Made by a program: the position numbers and the translations under genes | Source: Balaenoptera acutorostrata | Taxonomy: Eukaryota; Chordata; Mammalia; Artiodactyla; Balaenopteridae | Length of the DNA stretch: 64,000 nucleotides | Assembly: GCF_949987535.1 (NCBI RefSeq) | Contig: NC_080079.1 | Coordinates: 2,108,001 to 2,172,000, forward strand | Reading direction: 5' to 3' | Notes under the pieces: model-generated | Seen by the model: the letters and a program-made list of their open reading frames with translations, nothing else | Database searches by the model: none | What the model was told of the DNA's origin: nothing | Shown here: piece by piece, positions 34,176-44,595 of the stretch | How the letters are laid out: every line of letters begins with the position of its first letter | How positions within the stretch are numbered: the stretch's first letter is position 1

Positions 34176-35010
34176 ATGGGATATTTATGAAAGTATAACA
34201 TGGATATAGAAGAATGCATAAAGCATAAGCAAACAGCATGAAGACTTTTCAGAAGTAGATTATACCTGTAGGATCCAGATCACAAAACTAAATATTGCCC
34301 ATACCCAGAAGCCCCAGCCATACCCATTCCCTTCACTATAGCCAACACACGCTCCCAGGGTAACTACTGTCCAGGCCATCATAATTTTGCACGCTGTCAG
34401 GCTTTGTATAAATGGGATCACAGGTCATACCCACCCTCTACTGCTGCCTGTACGAAGGCTGACCACCTGAGATCGCCATGCTGGCAGGCTGTGCACAGGT
34501 GCTCTGATGACGGCCCCCGCTGAGCCCAGCTCCCCGGCATCTCGGCCCAGGCACGTGGACAAAGAAGCTGTGTTGTAACTGGCGCCCCAGCCCCAGCTGC
34601 TCCGGCCTTGGCCATTTGACTCACAGCAGCCTTTGATACCTTCCCAGGGGAAGACAAGCCATCTTCACCCTGCTTGTCCCAAATCCTGACCCTCTGATCC
34701 GTGAGCATATACGATGGCTGTTGTTTTACCCACGAAGTTTGGCGGGTTTTGCTACTTGGCAGCAGATAACTGAGTTGCAGGGCTCCTGTGAACAAGGCGG
34801 GAGCTGCATGTCCTTTTGCGGACTGGCCCCGGAAGTCACGGGTGTTGATCTTGCTGTGGTATTTTGGTGAAAGCAGTCAGTAGCCCGTGGAGACTCAAAG
34901 GGATGGGCATCGACTCCCACCTACTGATGGATGAGTGTCAGGAAGTGTGTGGCCACCAACCACAGTCTGTCCATTTTGCATCTGGCCTCCTTCACTGGAC
35001 GTTATGTGTG

Positions 35011-35139
35011 TGGGTCTGTCCACGTGGAGGTGGGCAGTTGTAATGTTCTTCTCTGGGTCTGTCCACGTGGAGGTGGGCAGTTGTAATGTTCTTCTCTGGG
35101 TCTGTCCACGTGGAGGTGGGCAGTTGTAATGTTCTCCTC
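35011..35139. repeat. 43-bp minisatellite, three copies
   Basis: A 43-bp unit starting tgggtctgtccacgtggagg and ending with 'gttcttctc' is repeated three times with period 43. The first two copies are identical except at the edges, and the third changes near its end. Period 43 is not a multiple of three, so the repeated peptide in the overlapping minus frame is an artefact. Confidence 0.95.
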
Positions 35140-35534
35140 CTCGATGCCGGGTCTCCCGTTGCCTGTTTGTGGCACAGCTCATCCAGCCCTTCTGCTGCCA
35201 GTGGATGTTTGGGCTGTTTCCAGTTTGGGGGTGTGCTGGAGAGAGCTGCTGTGGCCGTGCATGTCTCAGGCAAACACGTGCACACATTTCTGTCCACTGA
35301 ATACCTGAGAATCTCAGGATGTCACTTCCATAGACAAACCAGACTCCTCTGCAAAGCCGTGACACCAATTCACTCTCCATCCAGGACTTGCCAAGACCCC
35401 AGAGCCTCAGATATTCCCTGACCTTTGCTATTTCTGACTCTACCCACAGCCTTCCTCGTGGGGGTGTTTTCTGTCCCACTGTGGTTCTAATTTGCATCTC
35501 CTGATGAGTATGAGCATTGAACACTTTTTCATGC

Positions 35535-35768
35535 TCAATGTCAATTTTTTTTTAATTGAAATACATTCTTTTTTTTTTTTTTTGATGTGGACCATTTAAA
35601 AAATCTTTATTGAATTTGTTACAATATCGCTTCTGTTTTATGTTTTGGTTTTTTGGCCACAAGGTATGTGGGATCTTAGCTCCCTGACCAGGGATCAAAC
35701 CTGCACCCCCTGCATTGGAAGGTGAAGTCCCAACCACTGGACTGCCAGGGAAGTCCCATCAATGTCAA
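35535..35768 (-). mobile_element. CHR-related SINE inserted in an L1
   Basis: Antisense SINE at 35545-35758 with T-rich tail, a body 'aaaatctttattgaatttgttacaatatcgcttctg' and the tRNA-like head in reverse ('gatcaaacctgcaccccctgcattgg' ... ccagggaagtccc). The direct repeat tcaatgtcaa at 35535-35544 and 35759-35768 brackets it. The L1 text continues on both sides ('catgctcaatgtcaa' | 'cttggataatc'). This is a shorter subfamily than the three CHR-2-like copies. Confidence 0.9.
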
Positions 35769-36755
35769 CTTGGATAATCATTTTTGTAAAGTACCTGGTC
35801 CATTTTTTAAACTGGTCTATCTATATTTTTCTTATTGACTTGTAGGAGTATTCTACCCAGGAGACGTTCTTCACATTATATGTAGTGTGACTCTCTTCCC
35901 TTACACTGTAGCCTGCCTCTCCACCTTAGTGGAGTTTTTTGACAATGGAAAGTTTTTATTTCAATGTAGTCTAATTGATCAAGTTTCTCCTTTATGGGAA
36001 ATGATTATTGTTTCATTTTAAGAAATCTTTGCCTACTCCATAGTCTTGAAGATTTTTCCAATGTTATCTTCTGAACGCTTTATTGTCTTATCTTTCACAA
36101 TTAAATTTCAGATCTATTTGGGGCTTATTATTGTTTTTTTTGTGGCTAGTATGACGTATGGATCAAGATTCATTTTTCCTCTTGGAGATATCAGTGGACC
36201 CATCGTTACTTTCCAAAATGACCAGCCTTTTTTTGGTCTTTGTTGCAGTTTCATCTTTGTTATAAATTAGGTGACAAGGTAAGTTGAGGTCTGCGTCCGG
36301 GTTCTATCAGCATTTCTGTCTCTGTGTCTACACTGCATTGTCTTCATAACTCTTGCTTGGTAATATGTCTTAATATTCAGTAATGTAAATACCTCAGATT
36401 TTTTTTTTAATTCTTTATTTTCCTCATCGCCCATCCTTAACTCTTTGCACTTCCACGTAAACTTTAGAATCAAATAGTTAATTCACACGGAAAATCCTGA
36501 TGGTGTTTTCAACGAGCTGCATTTTGTAGTTTTGATTTTGCCGTATTTGTCCAGTTATGTGAGGTCTGGGGGCTGGGAATGGCAGACAGGCAGCCTGTTG
36601 GGTTATTAGAGAGAACAGTCACTCCTGTTCTGTGCCCTCCTCTTAAATCTGCTCCTAGCTTATAGCATATTTTAATATGGTTTTTTTAAAAAAGAGATCT
36701 CATTGGTACATTTGTACATGAATGCAACACCATGTCTGTGGTTTATGAGAGAGAG

Positions 36756-36758
<3 letters not shown>

Positions 36759-36792
<34 letters not shown>

Positions 36793-36796
36793 GTGT
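36759..36796. repeat. (GT)n microsatellite
   Basis: About 18 GT units with one GC, preceded by a short GA run at 36748-36758. Confidence 0.97.
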
Positions 36797-37619
36797 TTCC
36801 TCCAGTTTGGGGAAGTGGGTAATTTTCCATCCAAACAAAGAAGACTATCTTGTGCCATTAGCTTTTATTGATGATTTTCAAAAAGTAGTTTCCTTGGCAA
36901 CCAACAATTTTCTTGTTTTCTAAACATAAATCTGGACATTATGAAAGTAATCTAGACTCTTTCTGCAGAAGGCATTATATTTTAAATAATGAATGCCTAC
37001 CAAACGCCTTCTATCTGCAGAGTCGTGCTGAGCGAGACTGGCGACGTCCTATTGTCCTCACCTCCTCGAGTTTTGCTTCTGGTGGGGAGACACACGCACA
37101 CAACTCACATACAAATACACAGGCACACCGAGTGCTCTCGTGTTTACATACACATACACTCAGGCACACAGAGCTCTAGTATAAGAAGAGACTGCGGGGT
37201 GTGGGGTGGCCGCGGAGCGCCTCCTGAGAGCGGCAGAACTGCAAGCTTGCCAGCCTCGGTGCCAGGAGACTACTGGGATGAAGTTTTGAGGTGTATTTGC
37301 CAAGAGAGGTGTCGATGCTTAGGGCCGGTCCCACCGCAGGATCTGAAGAGCCTCATTCATCTCCCACCTGCTGTGGGCAGGAGGCCTGAGCTTGGGACCC
37401 CACGCCACAGGCACGAGCTCCATCTCTGCTGACCCCTCGGTGGCGGCCAGGAGTGTGCAGACCCCTCTGGCCCCAGCTTTCCCACCTGAGTGAGGGATAA
37501 TTCCCGGAGGCCACGTAGAGCCAAACTCCGCTCTCACCAGCACTCGCTCGTCTGGGAAGCAGGTTGGGTGCCCATAAACAGCACCTGAATTATGAATATA
37601 ATGGGAGTTTTAAACAAAA
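36797..37619. other. Unique DNA, no gene recognised
   Basis: GC-rich from 37190, with overlapping frames of up to 147 codons on both strands. Short CA/AC-rich runs lie near 37089-37170. No named repeat and no exon can be supported. Confidence 0.4.
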
Positions 37620-38020
37620 CCATATAATTTCACCGCGAGGTGAAGCTTCTGTAGCCCCGCCGGCCCCCAGGCATCCTCTGCCCCATCCCTCATCTCCTGC
37701 TCAGCCAGCGTGGGGCTCTGGCCCACGTGGTCCTACCAGCGAGGCCCCTGCGTGAACAGACGCGTGTCATCTTGGATGCAACCGATACGAAGGGAGCCTC
37801 TGCATTTTCTAGAGCAGTGCCGACACCCTCACCAACCACGTTTGGCAGGAACAGAGCCCGGACTCCTGCTCTCTCCTGGGCGGCGGCTCTCCCGTGGCAG
37901 CCAGCTCTGTCCCAGAGGCCCCGTCGCATCATCCTACCCCTGCTGCCGCGTGGGCAGCGCGTGTCTGGTCTGTGGAGACTGGTCTTCTACGTGTTTCGGT
38001 GCCCGCTGCCGGCACACTCT
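37620..38020. promoter_or_regulatory. CpG-rich block
   Basis: By hand about 29 CpG in roughly 380 bp at about 61% GC, an observed/expected ratio near 0.75-0.8. This is borderline for a CpG island. No exon or transcription start can be identified, and the overlapping 105- and 113-codon frames have no recognisable homology. Confidence 0.25.
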
Positions 38021-38884
38021 AAATTAAGCCCGTCTGTCTTTCCCACTCCCATACGGGAACTCACATAGTCTTTGTTCTGAAATGTTGATGCCTGACTTGG
38101 TGCAGGCTAGTGGCAAAGTGAATTTTAGGTTCTACTGTCATCATGTTGCTTTTAATAAAAAAACAACTATCTCAGTTAAGAAGGATGCTCCTGTCACCAA
38201 GGTAACCTAGAGGGAAATGATCAGCTCAGTGACACACCTTGTGAAAGATGCTTTGTGTTTCGGGGGCTGCAGAGGGGCCCTGGGGGTGATCCAGGCTGGG
38301 AAGCGTGGCCGGTGAAGGCTTGCCAGGCCTGGCCCAGCAGGCGGAGGGCGCTGCTTCCCTCACCTCCCGGGAGATCTCCCTACTGGCTCCCAGCGCTGGG
38401 TCTCGGAGCGCTGCCGTGAAAAGTGCCCGGCGTGGGTGGTGTCTGGATCTGGTTGAGTAGGATTCCAACACGAGGGTTGTTTCAGTAACCGGGTGTCCCC
38501 GTGCCTGGATGGGGGCCTGGCTCACAGCGGTGACTCCATGGGGGCTCGGGACAGGGAGAGGCAGGGTCTTCAGAACAGCACAGTCAGGGGTCAGCCACGG
38601 GGGGTTACAGGCTCCACGGTGGAAAGTCCCAACAACTGACGACAGCCGATTTCCATCCTGTTGCTTGTGTGAGCCTCACCCATAAGAATGTAGGGCCACG
38701 CCCTCCTCCTCGAGCTCTGAGCCTCAGAGCCCCTGGCGGTCCCCACCTCAGCATCTCACCTGCAAAGCAGACTTCGGTTTAGGAGGCTGCTTCTGGAAAT
38801 GGCAGGCTTGGGCCAAGGCTCGCTCCGAGGCGTGCGGGCCCTGTGTTCTCACACCTCGCATCTTTCCCAGGAGGGGATCATATC
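38021..38884. other. Unique DNA, nothing recognised
   Basis: GC-moderate DNA. No named repeat, exon or RNA gene is supported. Confidence 0.4.
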
Positions 38885-38990
38885 CCCCTCCCCCAGCTGC
38901 TCTGAGGGTACGAGAAGATGGCTAGATGTTGAGCAATGATGTGGAGTGAGCACTCAGTAAACTCAGCCATCGCTACCGGGATGGTGATGT
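38885..38990 (+). mobile_element. Possible MIR fragment
   Basis: Contains 'ctctgagggtacgagaagatggc', 'gagtgagcactcagtaaactcagccatcgc', which loosely parallels the MIR 3' end ('gtgctcaataaatgttagc'). Weak. Confidence 0.35.
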
Positions 38991-41560
38991 TGTGACACGT
39001 GTGTGATCTCAGCCCTGAGCATGTTTGAGCAGGGAGGGCAGCCTCGAGCTGGGCTCCCGGCGCCTCCGTCCAGGGGCCGCCAATTCCATGGGCTCCAACA
39101 TGAACTTCCTGGGCTCCAGGATGGAGTTCGTGGGCCCAGAGGTCACACACAGCTACAATATTCCAACTGTCTCTGTGAGCACAAAACCCCGCAAGTGACC
39201 GAGGATCCATAGTCCCCAGAGCCGAGGACAAAGGTGGTCCAGGAGCAAGAAAGGGTCGGGCAGCACTGGCCACAGAAGGCAAACCTGCAAAGACTAGACA
39301 CTCCTATCAAGCTTCAGCGAGGAATAAACAGTATTTCTGAATATAAATGATGGAAGATTTTAGAGGAGTAGCTTAGCTGTAGCTGGCTTTGATTTAAATT
39401 TCCCTTGGCTTTTATAAGATTACCTTTCCCTAAACAATAAGCAATAAACTGATAGTATCATTTACTTGCAAATTAATACGAAAAACAATATCTATGACTT
39501 TTCATTTTTGCTGTTTAAAGTTTCTTAAAGTAAATTGAGACTGATGACTCAAGTTATTTCATTTGATTTCTTGGAAAATATAGGCTTAGAAAGAAAAACA
39601 AAGGGAAGTTATTTTCTACCTAGTAGCAATTTAGATGAGACATTTTAAAGATAAATATTAAAATATAACTAATTACCCTTTATAAGAAGTAATTAAAACA
39701 AAAGTAGTTATGGAAGACTTACACTGAAACAGAGGTTATGCAAAAGTTGGGCAACATGGAATAATATTGCATATTTCATCAGATCCCAGTTGAATGAAAT
39801 TGATTAAATATGCCCTTGAAATTAACTATCGATCATCTTTAATTTGTTGGACGTAACCCAATTTATTTCCCTAAGGACTTGGACTAAATTTCATAACTTA
39901 AGCAATTTCTAAAAACCCTTTATTTATTTTTTTACTGATAATGCAGGGTACTGATGTCAGCATAAAACTATGTAGCATGGAAAATATTTACAGAAGTATG
40001 TAAGTGAAAGCCAGCTTTTATGCATCGATCAGAGTATTTGTGGTCCAAGGAAGTGCTGAAGAAGGAAAGCATGATTCTATACTTTTACTTGATCTGTAGA
40101 TCGGCTAAATTACCAGTGTAAGGGTTTCCCATGTTTCATTTTCGGAAGGGATCATGTATTACCATAATGTGGAACTCAATCTCTAGAAGTTGAATTATTG
40201 CGTATTCCCACCCATTTTCATTTAATGTGTAAGTTTCTCTGCACGTTCTAGTTTGTCTTTGTGGTCAGCTTTTCTCTTCGGAAACCTATTTTCCTTTGAC
40301 AAGTTGCACGTGAGTCCCAGGACCCTCCCTTTAGGCATCTAGCAGGCAGAACTCAGATATGGGCTCATCTTAGCTGCCAACACTGTGATGAGGGTCTGGG
40401 TTGTGGGGTCTGAAAGGGACCACACAGTGGGTTTTCCCTGGTCTCCAAAGAAAGAATGGGACTTCACACCAAAGGGACTTTGGTTCGGGGACCATGGGCA
40501 GGCATCCGAGAATAAAGTTGCAGGTGTTGTCAGTTCCTGTCTCAGACGAAGGTTATTGCTCCATTTGGAGACCCCTTTCTCAGCATTCCTGAAGCACAGA
40601 GGGGATTCCTAAGGGCTCACCAATAAAAAGCTTATGTCCACACAGCATTTTCCTACATACGGTAGTTAACCTCTCCACTTCCTGAATGTACAGCCCTGCT
40701 GCTGGTCAGTGTCTCCTTTAAAGGAACATTGACACAGGCCAGTCTTAGCCAGGCGCTCTTGGAGTGAAGCACGTTAGTTCGAATTAGCTAAGCAAGGGCA
40801 GTTCTGGATATGCAGTCGCGGCCACCTCTGAACGCTGCTTTACCCTTGTGCTCGGACAGTTTCCATGAGGCAAGGTGAGGTAAGTCCCATGATGCTGGAC
40901 GGGGGCACCTGGCTAGGTGAGAGCCTGGCCTCAGGTTCCCAGGGGTGTGCACACCTGTCAGTGGTCACCGTGGTCACAAGGAAGAGCCACGTGACATGGA
41001 GAAAGGGCGTGGGATTTTGGCCAGGACTCCACGCTCTGAATTATACTGTCCCGTTGCAGTTTTCACACTATGGTGAGTCTTTATTCCCATCGGGAATATA
41101 AAGGGCTTAACCATGAAATGTAGGCAACGAGGTTAGTGGTTTTCAAAACTGGACATAGAAGAAACGCTTACACCTAAAACCTCTCAAGGACCCTAGCAGA
41201 AGACAGGAATGGAGGTGGGACACCGCCCCACGGCAGTCAGGGTCGGTGCCGGGGTTGGGGGAGAGGGTCGCTGACGCACCTCTGGTGGACTTGGGGGCCC
41301 ACAAGACCCGACTTGACAACCGTGGATGACCTCTGATGGTTTCTCAGCTCCAAGAGTGATGGTTCTGACAGGCAGCGTTTTATATCCTTTATCATATCTT
41401 TATTTCCCTCTAAGGAACCGAACATTTGTCTCTGAAGTGTTCCTTTCTGAAACAGTTATTACGGAGAATGTGAAAAATATTCCCCTGGATAAATGGATAA
41501 GGCAGGGGAAATGCTAATAATGATTTTCAGACTTCAAATATCTGTGGCTATTGTGAGTAT
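38991..41560. other. Unique DNA including an AT-rich block
   Basis: About 39300-40300 is AT-rich, has no repeat signature that I can see, and lacks long frames. The flanks are GC-moderate, with frames below 80 codons. Unlike the surrounding DNA, the AT-rich block resembles no transposon, so it is a reasonable place to test for conserved non-coding sequence. Confidence 0.4.
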
Positions 41561-41564
41561 ATGT

Positions 41565-42065
41565 ATTTTAATTATTTATTGCTGCATGAGAAGCCGTCTT
41601 AAAACTTAGGGATCTAAAACAACACTTGCATTTTTGAACAGTTTTGTGAGTCAAGAATATGGGGTGGGCTTGGCTGGGTGTGTTTTCTCTGCTTCAAGGG
41701 GTGTCAGCTGGGGCCTGAGCAGTGCCCCTTGATGTGTGTGTGCCTGTCTCTGCCCGTCTCTGCCCGTCTCTGCCCGTCTCTGCCCGTCTCTGCCCGTCTC
41801 TGCCCGTCTCTGTCTCTCCCCACGTGGAGTCGCATCATTAGAGCACAACCTCTCGTGTGGCTTGCACTTTTCACAGCGTGGTTGCCTGAGATGCTGTATT
41901 TCCTTCGTGGTAACCGACGCCCCGCTCTGTTGGTGCAAAGCAAGTGGCTAAACCCACCCAGATTCCAGGGGAGACTCGGGGGCCTGGCAAAGCCACAGAA
42001 CAGAAGAGCAAATGTGGTGGGAGACATTGCTGCAACCAAATTTCAAAAATAAAATCTGCCACATG
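41565..42065 (-). mobile_element. Old LTR-like repeat
   Basis: The text 'attgctgcatgagaagccgtcttaaaacttagggatctaaaacaac', 'gtgagtcaagaatatggggtgggcttggctgggtg', 'ggtgtcagctggggc', and the end 'aagcaagtggctaaacccacccagattccaggggagactcg ... tttcaaaaataaaatctgccaca' match the antisense order of a common mammalian ERV LTR-type repeat. I cannot name the subfamily with confidence. A 10-bp minisatellite interrupts it at 41741-41810. Confidence 0.6.
41741..41810. repeat. 10-bp minisatellite, seven copies
   Basis: Six perfect copies of tgcccgtctc (41751-41810) preceded by one copy with a single change (tgcctgtctc, 41741-41750). The flank on the right (tgtctctccc) is a degenerate continuation. The array lies inside the LTR-like repeat. 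The periodic peptides in several frames are artefacts of the 10-bp period. Confidence 0.97.
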
Positions 42066-42379
42066 AGGAATTCTACAAGCAAACCCTCCTGGGAGAGGCA
42101 CAAACAAGAGCGTTCAGGTGACCCAAAGGCAGCGGCGGAGCCCTGAGCGCAGAGACTGAGGGAGGGACAGCCAGACAGGAAGCCCGCAGAGGAGCATCTG
42201 CTCGGGGTCCAGAGACCCCCTCCTCCCGGGAGGAGCCCAGCCTCCCGCCATGGGGCCATCGCAGAGCCCGAGGGGCAACGGCATCTCCCGAACTAAACCC
42301 CACCTTGTAGAGAGGATGTCCCACACGCCAAGGGAGACAGCCTCAGGGCCACAGAGCCACACCTGCTCCTGAGCTGCAG
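42066..42379. other. GC-rich unique DNA
   Basis: GC-rich flank of the CpG-rich block that follows. Antisense frames of up to 103 codons overlap one another. No homology can be recognised. Confidence 0.4.
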
Positions 42380-42725
42380 GGACAGTGGGTCAGTGCCCGG
42401 CGGTGGGCGCCACGGACCCGGGGGAGCGGTGAGGACGCTGGGAGTTCGTGCCGGAGCTGTGACCCCGCACGTGCAGGCTCTCGGTGCTCGCTCACGTGGG
42501 AGCTTCTGCCTGCCGTCCTCTGAGCCTGAAAGCAAGTCCCTGGTTAAGAGAAGGACTGAGAAGATGGGCAACAGGACGAGTTTAGGAGCAAAGCGTGGAA
42601 GGGAACGTAAAGGAATAACGCGTAGGATTCATGCAGAGAGATTCCGCTCTGCGAACTGCGACGGGACGTGGCCAAGCAGGCAGACGGGCACGGTGCCCCC
42701 CCTCCCCCGCCGAGATGCGTGCTCA
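42380..42725. promoter_or_regulatory. CpG-island-like block
   Basis: Hand count gives about 31 CpG in about 345 bp at about 60% GC, an observed/expected ratio near 1, with a poorer stretch at 42500-42600. A 129-codon plus-strand frame covers it from 42393, but that frame starts with GTG. The first in-frame ATG is at 42562, in a strong Kozak context (aagATGG), and would give a basic peptide of about 73 residues with no recognisable domain. Confidence 0.35.
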
Positions 42726-44030
42726 CCACAAAGGAGAAGGACCCCAGAGAAACTGGGGTCTTTTTTTCCAAGTGGAAACTGAAGGGGTTGTACTTAGTTT
42801 GGACCAGGACTGGGAAAGGATGTCACTCAGCTGACCTGCACTGGCCAGGGCTGAAGGTCCCCTTCGAAGGGCATTTTCAGCACGTGGCCCCTGAGCTTGG
42901 GGTCTGACTTCCCTCGGCCAGAAGCAGCCGGGGTTGTTTCTGATGGCTTCCTCTTCCCCCGCTGGCGAGGGAGGGAGGGATTGCTGGCCCGGGGTTATGG
43001 GGACAGCTGAAAGCGTGACACCTGAGGAGATGGACAGCCATTAATTCATTTATTTGTCACCGAGCCCAGGGAGGAGGAACCACCTGCCAGAGCAGGGATG
43101 CCTGGGGCTGCCCCTCACAGCCGGGGCCGTGGAAGAGGTTCCATCCTAACAGGAGGGTGGGTGCCCCTCGGTCCCTGTGGAGCGTGTGATGGGCTTGTTT
43201 GAATAATTCCACGGGTGAGCAGGGAAGCCCACGACTCTGGGATAAACATCAGGGCCGCGGCCAGAAAGGGGGCAACTTAGAAAAGGCTCCCGTGATTAGA
43301 GCGGGTGCCCTGGCATTGCTCGGCAAGATGGGACACACCCGTGGGCTCACAGGGCCCCAGCTTCTCTGCTGCTGCATCAGGCCCTAGATTGTAAGCCGTG
43401 GGGCGTGAGAGGTGAGCTACCACCTGCAAAACCGATTTGCCGCTGCCTTCCGACCTCCACTTCCATGGGAGAAGCGTTTCCATCTATAAAGACATTCGTA
43501 TCAGGCTCAGGAGAATCATGTAAGCACAGTTCTCGGTTTAAGGACCGAAGCGTGGTACATTAATTAGCCTAAATAGCAGTGAAATTGCAGCTACAGCACG
43601 AGGCAAAACCTTAGTGAGGCTGTTATTAATATTTAACATAAAACAGTTTTGAAACTATCCTCGACATCAAGACGGAGAAGAAGAAGATCCCTGCATCTGT
43701 GATGGCAAGTGGGAGCCTCAGCTGCTGGGTCAGGTACCACCTTGCCTGGTAGAAACAGGTTTGGGAGGATCCCCTCTGCCCCCAAGTCGCAGGGCAGACG
43801 ATCTAGTCACGGATCAGGCTTCACCTCGTGGCAGGACCCCCTCCGCCGGGCAGCCCAGGGTCCCCCATTCGCTGTGGGCAGGGTGCCCCCCCTCCCTCAG
43901 CCCCCAGGGCGCCCAGCACAGACTCCCGGCTGTCAGGTGCCGCTGCCTGGGATTAGGGACCGTGGTGTGGGCCCAGCACAGCCCTGGGCTCAGCCCATGT
44001 GTGATTACTTATTACACTGGTTGTCTTGAT
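42726..44030. other. Unique DNA, no gene recognised
   Basis: GC-moderate DNA. Overlapping frames of up to 106 codons at 43709-44036 lack homology that I can recognise. Confidence 0.4.
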
Positions 44031-44032
44031 GG

Positions 44033-44595
44033 TTAATTCTGGGAAATTTTGACATGGAGGCAACCTAAATGTCCATCGACAGAACACTGGTTAAAGAAGA
44101 TGCGGTATATGTATACAATGGACTATTAGCCATAAAAAAGAACAAAATAATGCCATTTGCAGCAACATGGATGGACCTAGAGATTGTCACATTGAGTGAA
44201 GTAAGTCAGACAGAGAAAGACAAATACCGTATGATATCGCTTATATGTGGAATCTAAAATATGACACAAAGGAACTTATCTACGAAACAGAAACAGACTC
44301 ACGGACATAGAGAACAGACTTGTGGTTGCCAAGGGGGAGGCGGGTGGGGGAGGGGTGGATTGGGAGTTAGCGATTAGCAGGTGCAAACTCTTATATATAG
44401 AATGGATAAACAACAAGGTCCTACTGTAGAGCACAGGGAACTATATTCAATATCCTGTGATAAACCATCATGGAAAAGAATATGAAAGAGAAGATATATA
44501 TGTATAACTGAGTCACTTTGCTGTACAGCAGAAATTAACACACCATTGTAAATCAACTATATTTCAATATTTTTTTTTAATTCTGGGAAATTTTG
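44033..44595 (+). mobile_element. 5'-truncated L1 with perfect 19-bp target-site duplication
   Basis: L1 3' end at 44052-44576: ORF2 C-terminal remnant ('gcaacctaaatgtccatcgacag', 'gcagcaacatggatggacctagagattgtcac', 'gtaagtcagacagagaaagacaaata'), then 3' UTR with the G-rich tract at 44333-44355, 'gatggataaacaacaaggtcctactgtagagcacaggg' and an AT-rich tail. The 62-codon frame at 44069-44257 is the broken ORF2 end. The flanks share a perfect 19-bp repeat, ttaattctgggaaattttg, at 44033-44051 and 44577-44595. Confidence 0.95.

Larger units (their letters stand above)
34180..36500 (-). mobile_element. Long degenerate antisense L1 (L1M type)
   Basis: Antisense L1 text in order: 'agtataacatggatatagaagaatgcataaagcataagc', 'aaatgggatcacaggtcat', 'catctggcctccttcactgg', 'gtggatgtttgggctgtttccagtttggggg', 'aatttgcatctcctgatgagtatgagcattgaacactttttcatg', 'ctccatagtcttgaagatttttccaatgttatcttctg', 'ggtaatatgtcttaatattcagtaatg'. 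It is interrupted by a 43-bp minisatellite and by a CHR SINE. The stretch 34430-34920 is weakly matched and may be unrelated DNA. Confidence 0.65.

Noticed and set aside
35011..35139. Short direct repeats that might suggest a CRISPR array
   Set aside because: The units are contiguous without spacers, lie in a mammalian L1, and no cas gene is present.
34895..35524. 209-codon minus-strand frame with an apparent repeated peptide
   Set aside because: The repeat comes from a 43-bp minisatellite in an old L1. 43 is not divisible by three, so the 'repeat' shifts frame.
41678..42052. Several frames with a periodic Arg/Asp/Gly/Gln or Ser/Leu/Pro peptide
   Set aside because: A 10-bp minisatellite is open in every frame and gives periodic peptides without coding meaning.
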